Assembly: GCF_030936135.1 (NCBI RefSeq) | Contig: NC_082603.1 | Location: 29,885,236-29,949,235 of the forward strand | Length of the DNA: 64,000 bases | Direction: 5' to 3' | From: Gavia stellata | Taxonomy: Eukaryota; Chordata; Aves; Gaviiformes; Gaviidae | Shown here: piece by piece, positions 25,290 through 37,500 of the stretch | How positions within the stretch are numbered: the stretch's first letter is position 1 | Layout of the letters: each line of letters starts with the position of its first letter | Program-made: the position numbers and the translations under genes | Notes under the pieces: model-generated | What the model was told of the DNA's origin: nothing | The model's input: only the letters and a program-made list of their open reading frames with translations | The model's database searches: none

Positions 25290-26150
25290 CACGTCGACCT
25301 CCACGCCAGCTGCAACCCCCAGCTGTGCAGCTGGGACTTCTCTCCCCGGGCGGCCGTGCGGGGCAGAGGAGCCGGCGCCGCCCGGGGCCCGCCCGGGCAG
25401 GAGAGGGCTCGGGGGAGCCTCTCCGTGACGCGGGGCCTGGCCGCCATTTGCCTGACGCCCCCGCCCGCCTCTTCCCCGGGCGGGTTTCGGGGAACAAGCC
25501 CCAGCTCCCCCGCCGCGCCGGAGTGAACGCGCCGCGAGGTGCCGAGCTGCCGCCTCCGCCCCGCCGCGCAGCATTGCGAGCTCATCCCGAACGGGACCAG
25601 GCGCTCGGCAGCGCCGGGAGGAGCGCAGGCGCTCAACCGCACGACCGGGGAGCTGGCTGGGGTCGCGGCAGCCGCTCGCTCCGGCCCCGGGACGACAGCG
25701 AGGGGAGCGGCGCGGGCGGCGCCTGACGGCTTCTGACGCGGGCATCATGGCGGCGCGGCAGCTGCTGCTGCGGCGGGCGGCGGCGCGCTGGCGGCGGGGC
25801 TACAGCAGCGCGGGCGCTGCCGAGTACCTGCACCGCAGCATCGTGCCCACCATGCACTACCAGAAGAGCCTGCCCAGGTACGGCGGGCCGCCGCTCCGCT
25901 CCTCGGTGCGCCCGCCGGGTGCCCTGCCCGCCGGGACCGCCCGTCCCGCGGCCTCCTGAGGCGCCGCCGGGCGGGGGCCGGGGCAGGGCCTGGAGTGAGC
26001 GTCCTCCGGGGAGCGAGCGTCACTGCCAGCCCCGGGGCGGCCGCCGAGGGCACCCGGCGGGCCGGGCTCCGGGGGGACGCGGGCGGAGGGCGGCGGCAGG
26101 TGGCCGTGTGGGGCCGGCGGCCCCGGGGTGTCCGCTGTGAGGAGGGGGGA
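25290..26150. promoter_or_regulatory. CPT2: CpG island / promoter of CPT2
   Basis: Abrupt rise in GC and CpG density spanning the 5' flank, exon 1 and the start of intron 1, in contrast with AT-rich flanks. It contains a YY1-like GCCGCCATTTG at 25442-25450 and several TGACG CRE half-sites (25424, 25724 and 25734 areas) within 330 nt of the ATG. No TATA box is seen, as usual for a housekeeping promoter. The transcription start is not determinable from sequence. Confidence 0.85.
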
Positions 26151-29100
26151 GAGAAAATGCCTTCCCTCCCGTTTCTGTATAGCCGCGCTCGGGGTGTGCC
26201 ACTTGCTTCGTGTTGTATGTGCTCTTCCTAAATCACAGTGCAGAGGAATGGTTTTATTTTTTAAAGTGTAAATATGACTCTAAGCCTACTACTGAAACAT
26301 CCCTGCAGGTTGCAAAGTAACCTCCCTGAGTGTAATAGGATTGTTTTATAGTAAGAAGAGCATTTGCATGTTTAGGCTGAGAGGAAGATGACAAAGATAC
26401 TGATTAGGAAATTTGCAAGAAAGAGTAGATGTTCAGCGCCCAGCAGTGAGGGGAAGTCCCGATGCAGGGTGGCTACCGAGCTAAACCTTCCTTCTGTATA
26501 GCTGCTTCTCCTTGCAGTGGTTCATGTCATTGTATGCCCTGTAAGGTATTAAGACCCTTCACTGCAGTACCTTTGTAACAAGACAGTCGAGTGGTTTTCT
26601 ACCTTATTTTCCAAGAACCTTATGCTGTGATGACGTATGTCCATCTATTCCCTTTCTTCTCATCTTCCACAAGAAACTTTTGAGCCATTTGGATACTATG
26701 GGGTATAAGGAAGGATAGGGAAGAGGGGAGGCAAAGAGAGTCTACTGTGTAAAACTCAGGCTTCATTAGTACCATTGCTCATAAAGTGCATGTCTCTCTG
26801 TGGCCCTTCCTTCAGACTGCCGATTCCCAAACTAGAAGATACAATTAGGAGATATCTGAATGCCCAGAAACCGCTTTTAAATGATGACCAATTCAGGTAT
26901 GGACAAACAAGATGCACAGATTGCAGTATCATGTGCTGCTTCAAAGCCAAGTGTTACAGGTAAAAATATGACTTGTGACTCTTACTGATTGCTGTAGGAA
27001 AACTGAAGAACTTGCTCATGGCTTTGAAAAGGGAATTGGAAGAGAGCTGCATGAGCAACTGGTTGCTCAAGACAATCAGAACAAGCATACTAGTTACATC
27101 ACAGGTATGTTGGCCGACTGGATATAGAAGGAGTCTGTAGATCATCATGCTTGATAACAGACAGCTTATAATGCTACAAATAAAATAGGCTGAAGCTTAA
27201 GTTCTCTACTCCATAAATTTGAAATAACATGCTGTGAATACTACCTGTGACTGTATTTGAGCAAATTCTGAGTCTCTGATGGAAAGAAGAATGCCCATCA
27301 TCTAACCTGTATATACCAGAATTCTGGATAGATGGATATTGGAGATACGGTATTTTTTCATGAGTTACTGTATTTAGATTTGAATTTACAGGGTTTATCT
27401 TTTTTCTTTTTTCATTGCTGTCTATTTATGTTTAGGTTAATAGAGGAGCTTAACTGGTAACTCCGTTAAGGAAACTAAAGCAATCATTTTCAAATAATTC
27501 CAAGTTATTTAGCAAGAAAACTGAATTCTGAGAGGGGTGTCAGAGAATATGACAAAGCTTTGGGAGGCAGAAGTGGTCAGTGCACTGGACTTAAAACTAC
27601 AAAACCATATTCTTTTAAAGAGCAAAAGAAAAGGAGCGACAGAAAGAGGAAAATGAGGATAAAGAAAAACAAATTAAGAGAGGGAGAGTTTGTATGTAGT
27701 TTTTTAATTACTTTTCCTTATTATTGCTTCCACTGACTTCCAAATACAAATGTCTGCTTATGAAATTGTTGGATGGATAGCAACAGAAGTGGAAATATTC
27801 AAATACCTATGGAAGCAGAAGTTTGCATGTTGCCCAGCAAATGCACCATTATCCTTGCCATCTGTTGAGACTACCTATAAGGGTGTTAGCTACCACAAAT
27901 TCTGTAGAGAATACCAGATTATTTCAAAAAAGCTGCTGTTCGGTTTGTTATCTTTTACTTTCCATTAACTTTGAACAACATCTGGGGTTTTAACTGGTGG
28001 CTTTATGGTGTTTCTCAACACTAACCAGCATGCTGCTTTGTGTCCATGAACTGTGGGGTGTTTGTATTCCTTTTTGTTTCGTTATTATTCTTTTTTAGGC
28101 CTCATAAAAGACCTGTTCCACTTGAAATTGGTTTCTGAAAGTATGTATAGTTGCCTCCGCCCTGAACTTTCAAGTCCAAGGTTAAAAGGCTATGTGATGG
28201 TGCATGCTAGTTACTCACCTGTGAGGACCTGGAATTAAAATTGTAGTTTAGGTCCTCGAGTTACCTGTTGCCCTTCTTACAGCCTAGCTAGAAGGTTCTA
28301 ATTGGGGCTGATCCAGGCTTGGAATAATAATTTTTAATACATCAGCTGCCTTGAGATGAGGTTGGTGTGCACTTCCTTCCTTTGTCTGCATCCAGTCAGT
28401 GTGCAATACCAGAGCTTGCTGAGTTTGAACTTGATGATGAAATAGAACCTACTTAAAAAATCCCTTCTCTGCCTATGCACCCTGGATTTTCATTTACTCA
28501 TAGGCAGGTGTAAAGCTGTGACTGCTTTTTAGAGCTATGATTGATTCCCTTGGTTTTGGCAAGCATAAAACCTCTGGGTCACATTCATGTTTCTTGATAT
28601 GCTGACGGACTGTCTGAAAGACCTGTGGGTATCAAATGTAATTCTGCTTTCCTAAGTCAGTTCTGCGCCTGGAAGAATAACCATATGGTCCCCTCTAACC
28701 TCATCTTTTTGCCAGCTTGAGAGACCAATGGTAATGTATCGGTATCAAGAGTTTTGCCCTGTGCTGATCATTTTAGTGGTTAGAAAGAGGAAGGAGGTAG
28801 AAATGTAAGGCAGCAAATACAGATGGAGGAATCCTGCCAGGAATGAAGGAAACACTGGATCAGAAATAAAGGTGGTTCTAAAGAGAAGCATGCCCTCAGT
28901 GACAGAGAATTGCAGAAATTAATAACTTTAGGTAAAGGCATGTTCTGCTCCAAATGTGAGGTGTGCACCTCACAAAATACAGTGCTGGGGAGCTGCATTG
29001 TATTGCATGGGAGTTATGGTTTAGCACTGAGCCATATATAAAACATGGAAATTGGCCTTGTTGCTGATGACATTGACATTCTTGATACGGATTGCTCCAA

Positions 29101-31902
29101 ATACAGTATTTTTACAATTAGCCAACAGTACCTTTCTTCATAATTGGAGGTTGGGAGAATCCTTGGGGGAATTACTGCATATGTTCATCTTGTTTGTATG
29201 CACTTCAAGAGGTGTTTATTTGTGATCACTGTTGGAAGCAGGGTATTTATTGACTACATGAACCTCTGGTCTGACTCAGTAAGCTGCTTTTATATTGTGA
29301 CCTATTTTTCAACTCTCTATTTTCAGGTCCCTGGTTTGACATGTACCTAAAAGCACGTGAACCTGTTGTTTTGAATTTTAATGCATTTATGTCTTTTAAT
29401 CCCGATCCAAAATCTGAATATAATGATCAGCTCATACGAGCTACGAACATGACTGTTTCTGCTATACGTTTTATGAAGACATTCAGGGCTGGTTATCTTG
29501 AACCAGAGGTTTTTCACCTCAATCCAGAAAAAAGTGACACTCAGATCTTTAAAAAAATTATCCGATTTGTGCCTTCTTCACTTTCTTGGTTTGGTGCCTA
29601 CATGGTCAATGCATACCCCCTAGATATGTCTCAGTACTTCAGGCTTTTCAATTCTACGCGGCTGCCTAAACTTGACAGAGATGACCTTTATACAGATGAA
29701 AAGGCAAAACATTTACTGGTACTGAGAAATGGGAATTTTTATATATTTGATGTTATTGATAGAGACGGAAATATGTTGAAACCTTCAGAAATACAAGCAC
29801 ACTTGAAATACATCCTTAGTGACAGCAGTCCAGCCCCAGCCTTCCCTCTTGGCTATCTCTCCAGTGAAAACCGAGATACGTGGGCATTACTGAGAAAGAA
29901 TCTACTGGATAATGGCAATGAAGAAGCTCTTCAAAAAGTAGACTCTGCTGTGTTTTGTTTAAGTTTAGATGACTTTCCCGTTAAAGACTTTGTGCACTTG
30001 TCTCACACTATGTTGCATGGAGATGGTGCTAACCGCTGGTATGACAAATCCTTTAATCTTATCATAACTAAGGATGGCACTGCAGGAGTTAATTTTGAAC
30101 ATTCCTGGGGAGATGGTGTGGCTGTGCTCAGGTTCCAGAATGAAGTTTTTAAAGATAGCACCAAGGCACCAGCCATCAGCCCCCAGTCTCAGCCTGCTTC
30201 AGTAGACTCTTCAAGAGCAGTGCAGAAACTTGACTTCAAGTTGAATGATGCCTTAAAAGCAGGAATTACCAAAGCCAAACAGAAATTTGATGCCAGTGTA
30301 GAAGCATTGTCTCTTAATATGATCCAGTTCCATGAAGGGGGCAAGGACCTTCTAAAGCAGAAGAAGGTAAGCCCAGATGCTGTGGCTCAGCTTGCCTTCC
30401 AGATGGCTTTCCTTCGACAATACAATCAGACTGTTGCTACATATGAGTCTTGTAGTACTGCAGCTTTCAAACACGGTCGTACAGAAACTATACGTCCTGC
30501 CTCTATCCATACAAAGAAATGTTCAGAAGCTTTTGTCAGGGAACTGTCCAAACATAGCACAGAAGAGCTGCAGAAGTTGATAGTGGAGTGCTCAAAATAC
30601 CATGGCCGTTTGACAAAAGAAGCTGCTATGGGTGAGTAGGAATATATCAAACACTCTTCCTTTTGCACTAAAATGTCTATTAAAGTTGCTGTAAACATCT
30701 ACTTCACAACTAAATAATTTAATTTTGGTGGAGGTCTAATGTTAATGTAAACGTGACAATAACAGTAGCAGAAGACTGCAGTTTAAAATGCATTCTCTAA
30801 GAGTCATTTCTTGATGGAGGAGAATGCCTCTGTGCTTCTCACTTCACTGTTAATGTGTTGAGAATTTTTTATACTTCAGCTTTTGTTCTTAGAGCAACTG
30901 GGCCATTTGAAGATTTGATAAATACTTAGTGCATGTTGTACTCCCCAATGCAACTAAGAACTTTGGCTTTATGTCTGGGCAGTTACTATCTTATCTCTGC
31001 AGGGATAAAGGCTTTAACAACTTCCAAATCAAACTGATTCTTTGGCTGTGCTACTCCTGGTATTTTTCTAAATGCTTTCTTTTGAATTGGTCCTTCCCGG
31101 AAGCATAACTTGTTGTATTGTTTCAGTAAAATTGACTGTTGAACATTACCCCGTAGAGTCTAAAATTTGTCTTGTTTTGATGATGCAAGATCCTCTTCCT
31201 CTTTAGATTTATAAATTTTAGGAAAGCCTTTCTCTGGCTTAAACTACCTGGGTATGTTCAGATAAATAGTTAATCAAAGAATGTGATGTATTATTAAAAT
31301 TGTCTGTTAACACTGCACTTTTGTTTACTATCATGATTCCTGGTTGAGGCTAGCAGTAAAACAGCAGGCAGGCCCTCATTCCCTAGGATGTGTGTATTAG
31401 AAGTGCAGAATGTCTGGGTTCTGAAAAATGATTCCTGATAATACAAAAATAAACCCCAGTTCTATAGACCTCCTCTTTCGTGGCTGAAAAATTGCGTGAT
31501 GTCAAAATAAGTGAGTTTACTTCCCACAAAAATTAGTCATCTTTCTAATACTTGTTTTTTTATTTTACAGGTCAGGGATTTGACCGACATCTCTTTGGCT
31601 TGCGCTATTTAGCCTTATCCAAAGGTATTGCACTGCCCAATTTCTATCAAGACCAAGCCTATGCTCGGCTTAATCACAACATCCTTTCTACAAGCACATT
31701 GGTTAGCCCAGCTGTGCAATTAGGAGGGTTTGGCCCAGTGGTGTCTGATGGCTTTGGAGTAGGATATCAGGTACATGATGATTGGATAGGTTGTAATGTT
31801 TCCTCTTACCCATCTAGGAATGGTAAAGAATTCCTTCAGTGTATATACAAGTCACTAGAAGATATCTTTAATGTTTTAAAGGGCAAGAAAATAAGTAGTT
31901 AG
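25747..31902 (+). CDS. CPT2: CPT2, mitochondrial carnitine O-palmitoyltransferase 2 (complete, 5 exons)
   Basis: Converts long-chain acylcarnitine plus CoA to acyl-CoA plus carnitine on the matrix side of the inner mitochondrial membrane, the last step of the carnitine shuttle before beta-oxidation. Exons: 25747-25877 (131 nt), 26816-26896 (81), 26998-27104 (107), 29327-30631 (1305), 31571-31902 (332 including TAG). The sum is 1956 nt, 651 aa; human is 658 aa. All introns are GT-AG and phases join without a break. The N-terminus ([21 protein letters not shown]) is Arg/Ala-rich and free of acidic residues, as for a mitochondrial presequence, and seems about 7 residues shorter than human. The catalytic His is His365 in [13 protein letters not shown] (codon at 30100). 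The carnitine/CoA-site STS motif occurs in HNILSTSTL of exon 5. Exon 4 holds most of the choline/carnitine acyltransferase fold, as in mammals. The ATG has a strong context (A at -3, G at +4). No truncation or frameshift is seen. Confidence 0.98.
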
Positions 31903-32194
31903 ACATAAAAATGTTGGAACACTTTACAGTTGCAGTACAAAATGCAGACTGTGTCTAATTAGTACACTAATCAGTGTTCAATGTGGCTGACACTGTCCAG
32001 CTTAATTGGCTTCATTTATCTTCATTGAACTTGAATACTGTTAGATTCACTATGAAATTTGTATCTATTTTAAAGAAATCAGTTACAGACCTTGAATGCA
32101 TATTTTCGGAAATACAAACATTCACAATGTCAAAATGAAGTAACAGATCCATCTGTTCCAACAGATCTACATGTTCTTAAAACACATTATTTAA

Positions 32195-32200
32195 AATAAA
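32195..32200 (+). terminator. CPT2: CPT2 polyadenylation signal AATAAA (proximal)
   Basis: First canonical AATAAA after the CPT2 stop, about 293 nt downstream. Further AATAAA copies lie at 32296 and 32550. Which are used cannot be told from sequence. Confidence 0.5.
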
Positions 32201-32295
32201 AAGCATTGTTACCAAGTTTGTGAACTCGGAACATCTGTGTTCCATGAGTGTTCAGACAACAGCACTGTGATACCACTCTTAAACTGTTTGATTTT

Positions 32296-32301
32296 AATAA
32301 A
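32296..32301 (+). terminator. CPT2: CPT2 polyadenylation signal AATAAA (middle)
   Basis: Canonical hexamer about 394 nt after the stop, in a TTTTAATAAAATAT context. Confidence 0.5.
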
Positions 32302-32549
32302 ATATATGCAATAATTTTAAATATGAAAGAGTGGCTATATTTGCACTCTTGCAGTAAGCTTGCTTACTAACTTGTCACACTTACTTTTCTCCTTAAACTT
32401 GAATCAATATTGGAACTGATTGTGCCTCAACTGCTTGAAGCCTTTCCACTCTAACAGCTTTTTGAGAAAGAAAAAATGGCAGTGGGAAGCTTTAAGTAAC
32501 CTGCAATCACCAACTGTGTTGTTAAATTGACTGGAAAAGACTGTATTGT

Positions 32550-32555
32550 AATAAA
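32550..32555 (+). terminator. CPT2: CPT2 polyadenylation signal AATAAA (distal)
   Basis: Canonical hexamer about 648 nt after the stop, followed within 25-40 nt by TTCTTTTATTG, a U-rich element of the kind seen downstream of cleavage sites. Confidence 0.55.
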
Positions 32556-32579
32556 GTTATCTATTAATAACCACAAAGT

Positions 32580-34480
32580 TCTTTTATTGCCATATCAAAA
32601 TTAGACAGTATGGGTAGCCCCTTTATCAATAGCTCATGTTTCTTATAAAGGTTGATAAGAATACTACTGAAAGCATGCTGCAATGTGGGCTTTCCCCTCC
32701 CGTATGTGAAGTCTGTCCAATAATCTCTTTTGTTTTGCTATGTAAACCTGTGCTCTTGTGCCTTAAAAAAGAAAAATCGCTGAACTTTATCTTTTGGCGT
32801 TCTCTTTTTCCAAACTTCCTCTTACTGTGGCAAAGTAACCTCAACAGAACGTTTTCCTGTTTCCTCCTTGCTCTAGCAGCTAGAACTTTTGACGTTATTT
32901 ATTGTAGCAAATGCCAGAGTCTTAGTGCCTAGAGCTGTGTCTTTAATCATTGGGGCTTGTTGTAGAATTTCTAAAGACTACTCTGAAGGATTACAGGAGA
33001 GCTTGAGCACAGACATCAGTAAAACTTAGCGATGCAGTGAGCGCGAGGTGAAACTGATGCAGACAAGTTTCTCGTCTGCTGTTCACGACTGGGACTCTGC
33101 CGGCTACAAAGTGGGCGACAGCAAAAGGGGAAGGGGCCTTTGTTGGTCAAGAAGCCAAAGGTGCTCAAAAGTTGCTAGGATTACAACACAGATCCCTTTT
33201 GCGTGAGATACCCCTTTTAAACCCTCTTGACTTCCACTCTTCTGGGAAGATAAATCTTTCTCTGGAGCTGAATAGCACAGTAGTGCTTGCCTCTGCAGCT
33301 CTGTGTAAAACTAATGCAGCTCCTGTCTTTCAGCACAGCCCACCGTGACCTTGACAACCAAATATATTAGCACATAAAGTAAGCACATTGGTTGGATGTG
33401 ACAGATCACGTTCAGAGGCTTCAGAAACCTACTTGCCTTTACTCTTCCTTTGGATATCTCAGCTTCCAGGTTCTCACACTGTCTTTTTTCTTTATCACAG
33501 TAAGTGTAAGCAATACCGTATCTTGAAGTATTAACTGCAAGTGCTAGGAGGGGGAGAGGCATGCTTTAAATATGTAAGCCTAAAGGCTTTTCCTAGTCAG
33601 GGCTGTTTCCTCTTCAGCCTGTAATGTGCTCTTGTAATTTTTAGTTGAAAAGGATTATTTTAAAACTTAGCATGATTGTTCTTGCTCATTTAAACAAAGA
33701 AAGGTAGGTGATCATTTGGGGGGATGAAGGAAATAATCAGACCAAAAGTCTTAGAATGAAATTCGCTAAAGAAGGTTTTTGGGTTTGTGGTTTTGGTTGG
33801 TTGTTGTTTTTTTTAAAGCATGAGAACAGCTGGCAAGATTGTGAGCACATTTGCCAAGAAGTAGAAAGTCTGCAACTAGAAATGAGTGAGGTTTACTTAA
33901 TGACACACTCAGAAAGAGAACAATTTTCAGAAGATTGTAACAGCTATGTGTAAGTGTCAGTTGTGGTCAAGCTTAGTAAGTGTTCTGAATAAACTCACCT
34001 CAGTGTCTTTACTTGAACAGCTGAAAGCTATTAAAGACATACCTTTTCACTTGAACAGTTAACACAGTCCCTTTACTAATACTCATAGACATAGGAGTGG
34101 TGAGAGAAAAGACCTTACTTGCTTATGTTAGAGAATCAAATGTGGGTACTCCTTTGTGATAGACTATTAAAAACTTTAAGGCACAAAGTTGTCTAAGTAG
34201 TTACTGTTGATACAGTAGTTAAGCTACAGGCCATCACAACCATATATATTCCCAAAAAAGACAACGTTAAGAAAATGGCACAGTTCAGTCAAGCATATAT
34301 ATTCTTTTCAGTTTGTACTGAGGCCATCTCAAAGTCCTCTGTGGAAAATATGTTATTAGGATATCCTTGGGACAGTGAGTACAACTTAGGTTTCCATTTA
34401 TGAAGTGCAGCCATGTGAAAAATAACTCTGAGGAAACCGAGTCTCTGATGGTTACAGCTCCTTCATTAATAAGCATGTCA
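32580..34480. other. Convergent intergenic region between CPT2 and CZIB
   Basis: About 1.9 kb between the CPT2 distal poly(A) signal and the CZIB 3' end. No gene, RNA or repeat is recognised. A modestly CpG-richer patch lies at about 33020-33140; its origin is unclear. Confidence 0.6.
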
Positions 34481-34483
34481 AGA

Positions 34484-34489
34484 TTTATT
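34484..34489 (-). terminator. CZIB: CZIB polyadenylation signal AATAAA
   Basis: AATAAA on the minus strand starting 13 nt beyond the TAA stop (34503); the next minus-strand AATAAA I noticed is more than 1.5 kb further on. Use of this site would give an extremely short 3' UTR. Confidence 0.5.
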
Positions 34490-34502
34490 AGGGGTATGAA
34501 CT

Positions 34503-37500
34503 TTAGCATTTTACAAATTTATGGGTAACTTCATAGATTCCAACAGATTCCTTTGTTTTTTCGTCATAGTCATTCCAATCCTATAGGAAATAAAATTTCA
34601 CATTATTAGTCACAGAAGATAGAATGCAATAGTGTCTAAATCACAGACTGGAATTCAAACTGAAACTAAGCCTTACTCAAAGTTTCAGTCTTAGATTTCT
34701 GTGGAAAGCACTGTGCAGTCACTAAGCTAAGTTCTGGTATCAGAGAGAAGCAAGAGCACTGACCTGAACTTAAATGAGCTTCAGTCTCAGTGTTTTTATT
34801 TTAACAATGATTATCTTTTTTTCATATGTAGTCCACAGCCTGTAGTGGACAAGAGAACAACCACGGCAGACGAAAGGATTATCTATCATTTACAATACCC
34901 TAGTCAGGTGGGTAAGCAGACAAGCAGATCCCTGCCAAGTAGGATACCAGGGAACAGATTTGACCTTGAGATTCTTGCTCACAGCCAAGGAAGATTTGCA
35001 ATGCTGGAGTCATTATCCTGAGCTTTGAAGGACAGTATATTACTTTTTAATGTCTCTGCGCAGAGGAAAAAGTGAAGGCACCTTCCTAGAAAAATCAGTT
35101 CACCACTCTGAATAACCCCAGCCATTTAGTATCCCAGGTGTTTGCTCTCTGGAATTCCTGAGTGACTTAAAAGAAAAGTTGCATTTCTGCTTTGTCAGCT
35201 GCTAAGCTATAAAAGGCGTACTTCTAAAATGATGCTGTTAGTAATGCTGGTTGTTCATAGTTGATTTATATTCTCTCCTCAGCTATGACCTTCCCATGCC
35301 TACATGAAAGAGCAAAACTAGAATCTTGTGTGTGCAGGGTGTGTATTTTGGACTAGTGACTTAGGAAAAGCAAGCTAGGTAATTAGATTTACTAATGAAA
35401 CTAAGACAACATACCTTTTCTAACAAGTTTATGTCATTGAAAGGTGTGCCAGACTCTGCACCTTCAGCAGCAAACCCTGCCTGCAAACACATTTACAGTA
35501 AGTTTTTAACAATAAGTTGTACCAAGAAAATAATAAATATGATATTGAAACATGTTTAAAGAAAGTAACTCAGCACAAACTTATGTTATATTTCTTTTAG
35601 GTAGAAAGAATGGTCCAGCTCTTTCCTGGTTAAGGGTCAGTATAAGGTTGTGACCCTGTTTGTGAATTGGGAAAATTCAATCTAAGTAATCAGGGAGTAA
35701 AATGAGGGAACACTGCTGCTCTATTTTTCCTGCCAAAAAGGTATTTCCAAGAATTCTAGATAATGTTAAACCTGAGTTTCTAAGTTTATGTAGCAGCATC
35801 CAACTACTAATAGCTTTAATTTGTGTTCAGAATCCGTACAGGCATTATGTATAAAATAGCTTCATAATAAACTTACATTGCAAGAAAACAATAGAAAGAA
35901 AATGTGGAAGAAAGTTAATAGTTTTGGCTTAAATGTCATCAGAATCTAAGACACTAGAGAAGGAGCAGCCTGTATTGGATTTAGGTACAGAAGTGACTAG
36001 CAAGCTTTATGTGAAAGGAGGATCAGCTGGATGAATGGACAGATTAGTATACCCACACAATCATTTCAAAGGGGAAGAGTTCTTCACTGTTGTTACTGTT
36101 GCTGTTCTTGAAGAGGTGAAGGAAAGGACAGCAGGAGAAAGGGAAGAGTGTATCAGTGGGACACAGCACAAGAATAAGGTGTTCTTTTTTATCTTCTATA
36201 GGAACAGCTCTCTCATTTTAGGCTTCACAGCTATCAAGCTGTAAATTAAGTTTTACTAATTTTAAAAGCAAATTGAAAAATCTCAGCCACCTCTGTAGCA
36301 TACAGGCAGGTTTCTTACATTGCCATTTCTAACTACAGAATTTTATTAAGAAGTGGCTAAAAAGCAAAGGTACCTTCTTCCTGGTTTTCTGCAAGGGGTC
36401 TACACTTGCATTTTTGATAAAGAAATCTCCACTAGTGCCAGTCAGACATTTAACTGTGTAAGAATGTGTGAAGTAAGCCACATGATTTTAAAATATTTTG
36501 GTATTTGAGTGGAAGGCTAAGCATAAGCACTTGGGACTTAAATAAACCACAGAATGCAGCAGACGTAACAACAGGAGAGCTATCCGCAAGGCACAGTGTG
36601 AATATGGCCTTTATATAATTGTCAGAAGCCCATCTCAAGGGAATTGCTAGGGGTGCAGGGCAAGATCAGCATCACGGGACAAAAATGCAGAGCTGCAGTA
36701 CAGCACAAACACTAGAAAAATAAAAGCAGCCTTGCTTTTGTCACCTGGAGATATCTACCAGCCCTCCGAGGAAGAAGAAGCCATGTGACTGGAATTACAA
36801 GCTTGTGTACCAGGCACTCAGCGGGACTTGCCTTCTTACGGCTTTGGCGTCAGAGCAGAGACTCGTTCCGTCTCTGCAGAAGGGGGCCGGGACGCGCGGT
36901 GACTCGCCTGCCCCCTGCTGGCCGGCCGGGCACCAACAGCTACGGCATAAACAGGCCCAAGCCGCAAAAAGGCCGGTGACTTGCCAAGGCAGGGAAGTGT
37001 CACGCGTTTGTTACGGGTGAAACTAATGGTTATGCCACAAAGCAGAGAAGCTTACGAAGGTTTACGAGGAATTTTATCAGGAAACCTCCATTTTTCAGTT
37101 GAAGCATGCACTTGAGGGACAAGGACAGGAAAGGAGCTGAAATATCCTCAAGGAAAACCAAAAATTACGTATCAGATTTGCAGCAGATGTATCTACTTGA
37201 GCACTTTAAACAAGAAAGATAAGCAATTGGGGAGAAAAAATGTCCTTGCCCATTATTAGAACACACAAGTCCCTAGTTTGAATTTGTTGCTGCTACTAGG
37301 TAGGAAAAGAGGGTTTGTATTAGAGAATCAAAGGATACTTTCTCCTCTTTCAGACTCAAATGATTTTTTGAGAAAACTACTATAATTTAAAAAACACATG
37401 CAAGCATTAAGCCACTCTAAATCGACTTCAGGTATGGTTGTATTATGTCTATCAAAAAATACAAAGAAAATCAGTAACGCTATGGCCATATGCTATGTTT

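Noticed and set aside
25118-25748. Several 84-174 codon open frames on both strands at the CPT2 5' end
   Set aside because: GC-rich island chance frames (Arg/Ala/Pro/Gly-rich) overlapping the CPT2 promoter; the real coding start is the ATG at 25747, which joins in frame to exon 2.
30377-30698. 67- and 90-codon open frames inside CPT2 exon 4
   Set aside because: Shadow frames of the CPT2 coding sequence.
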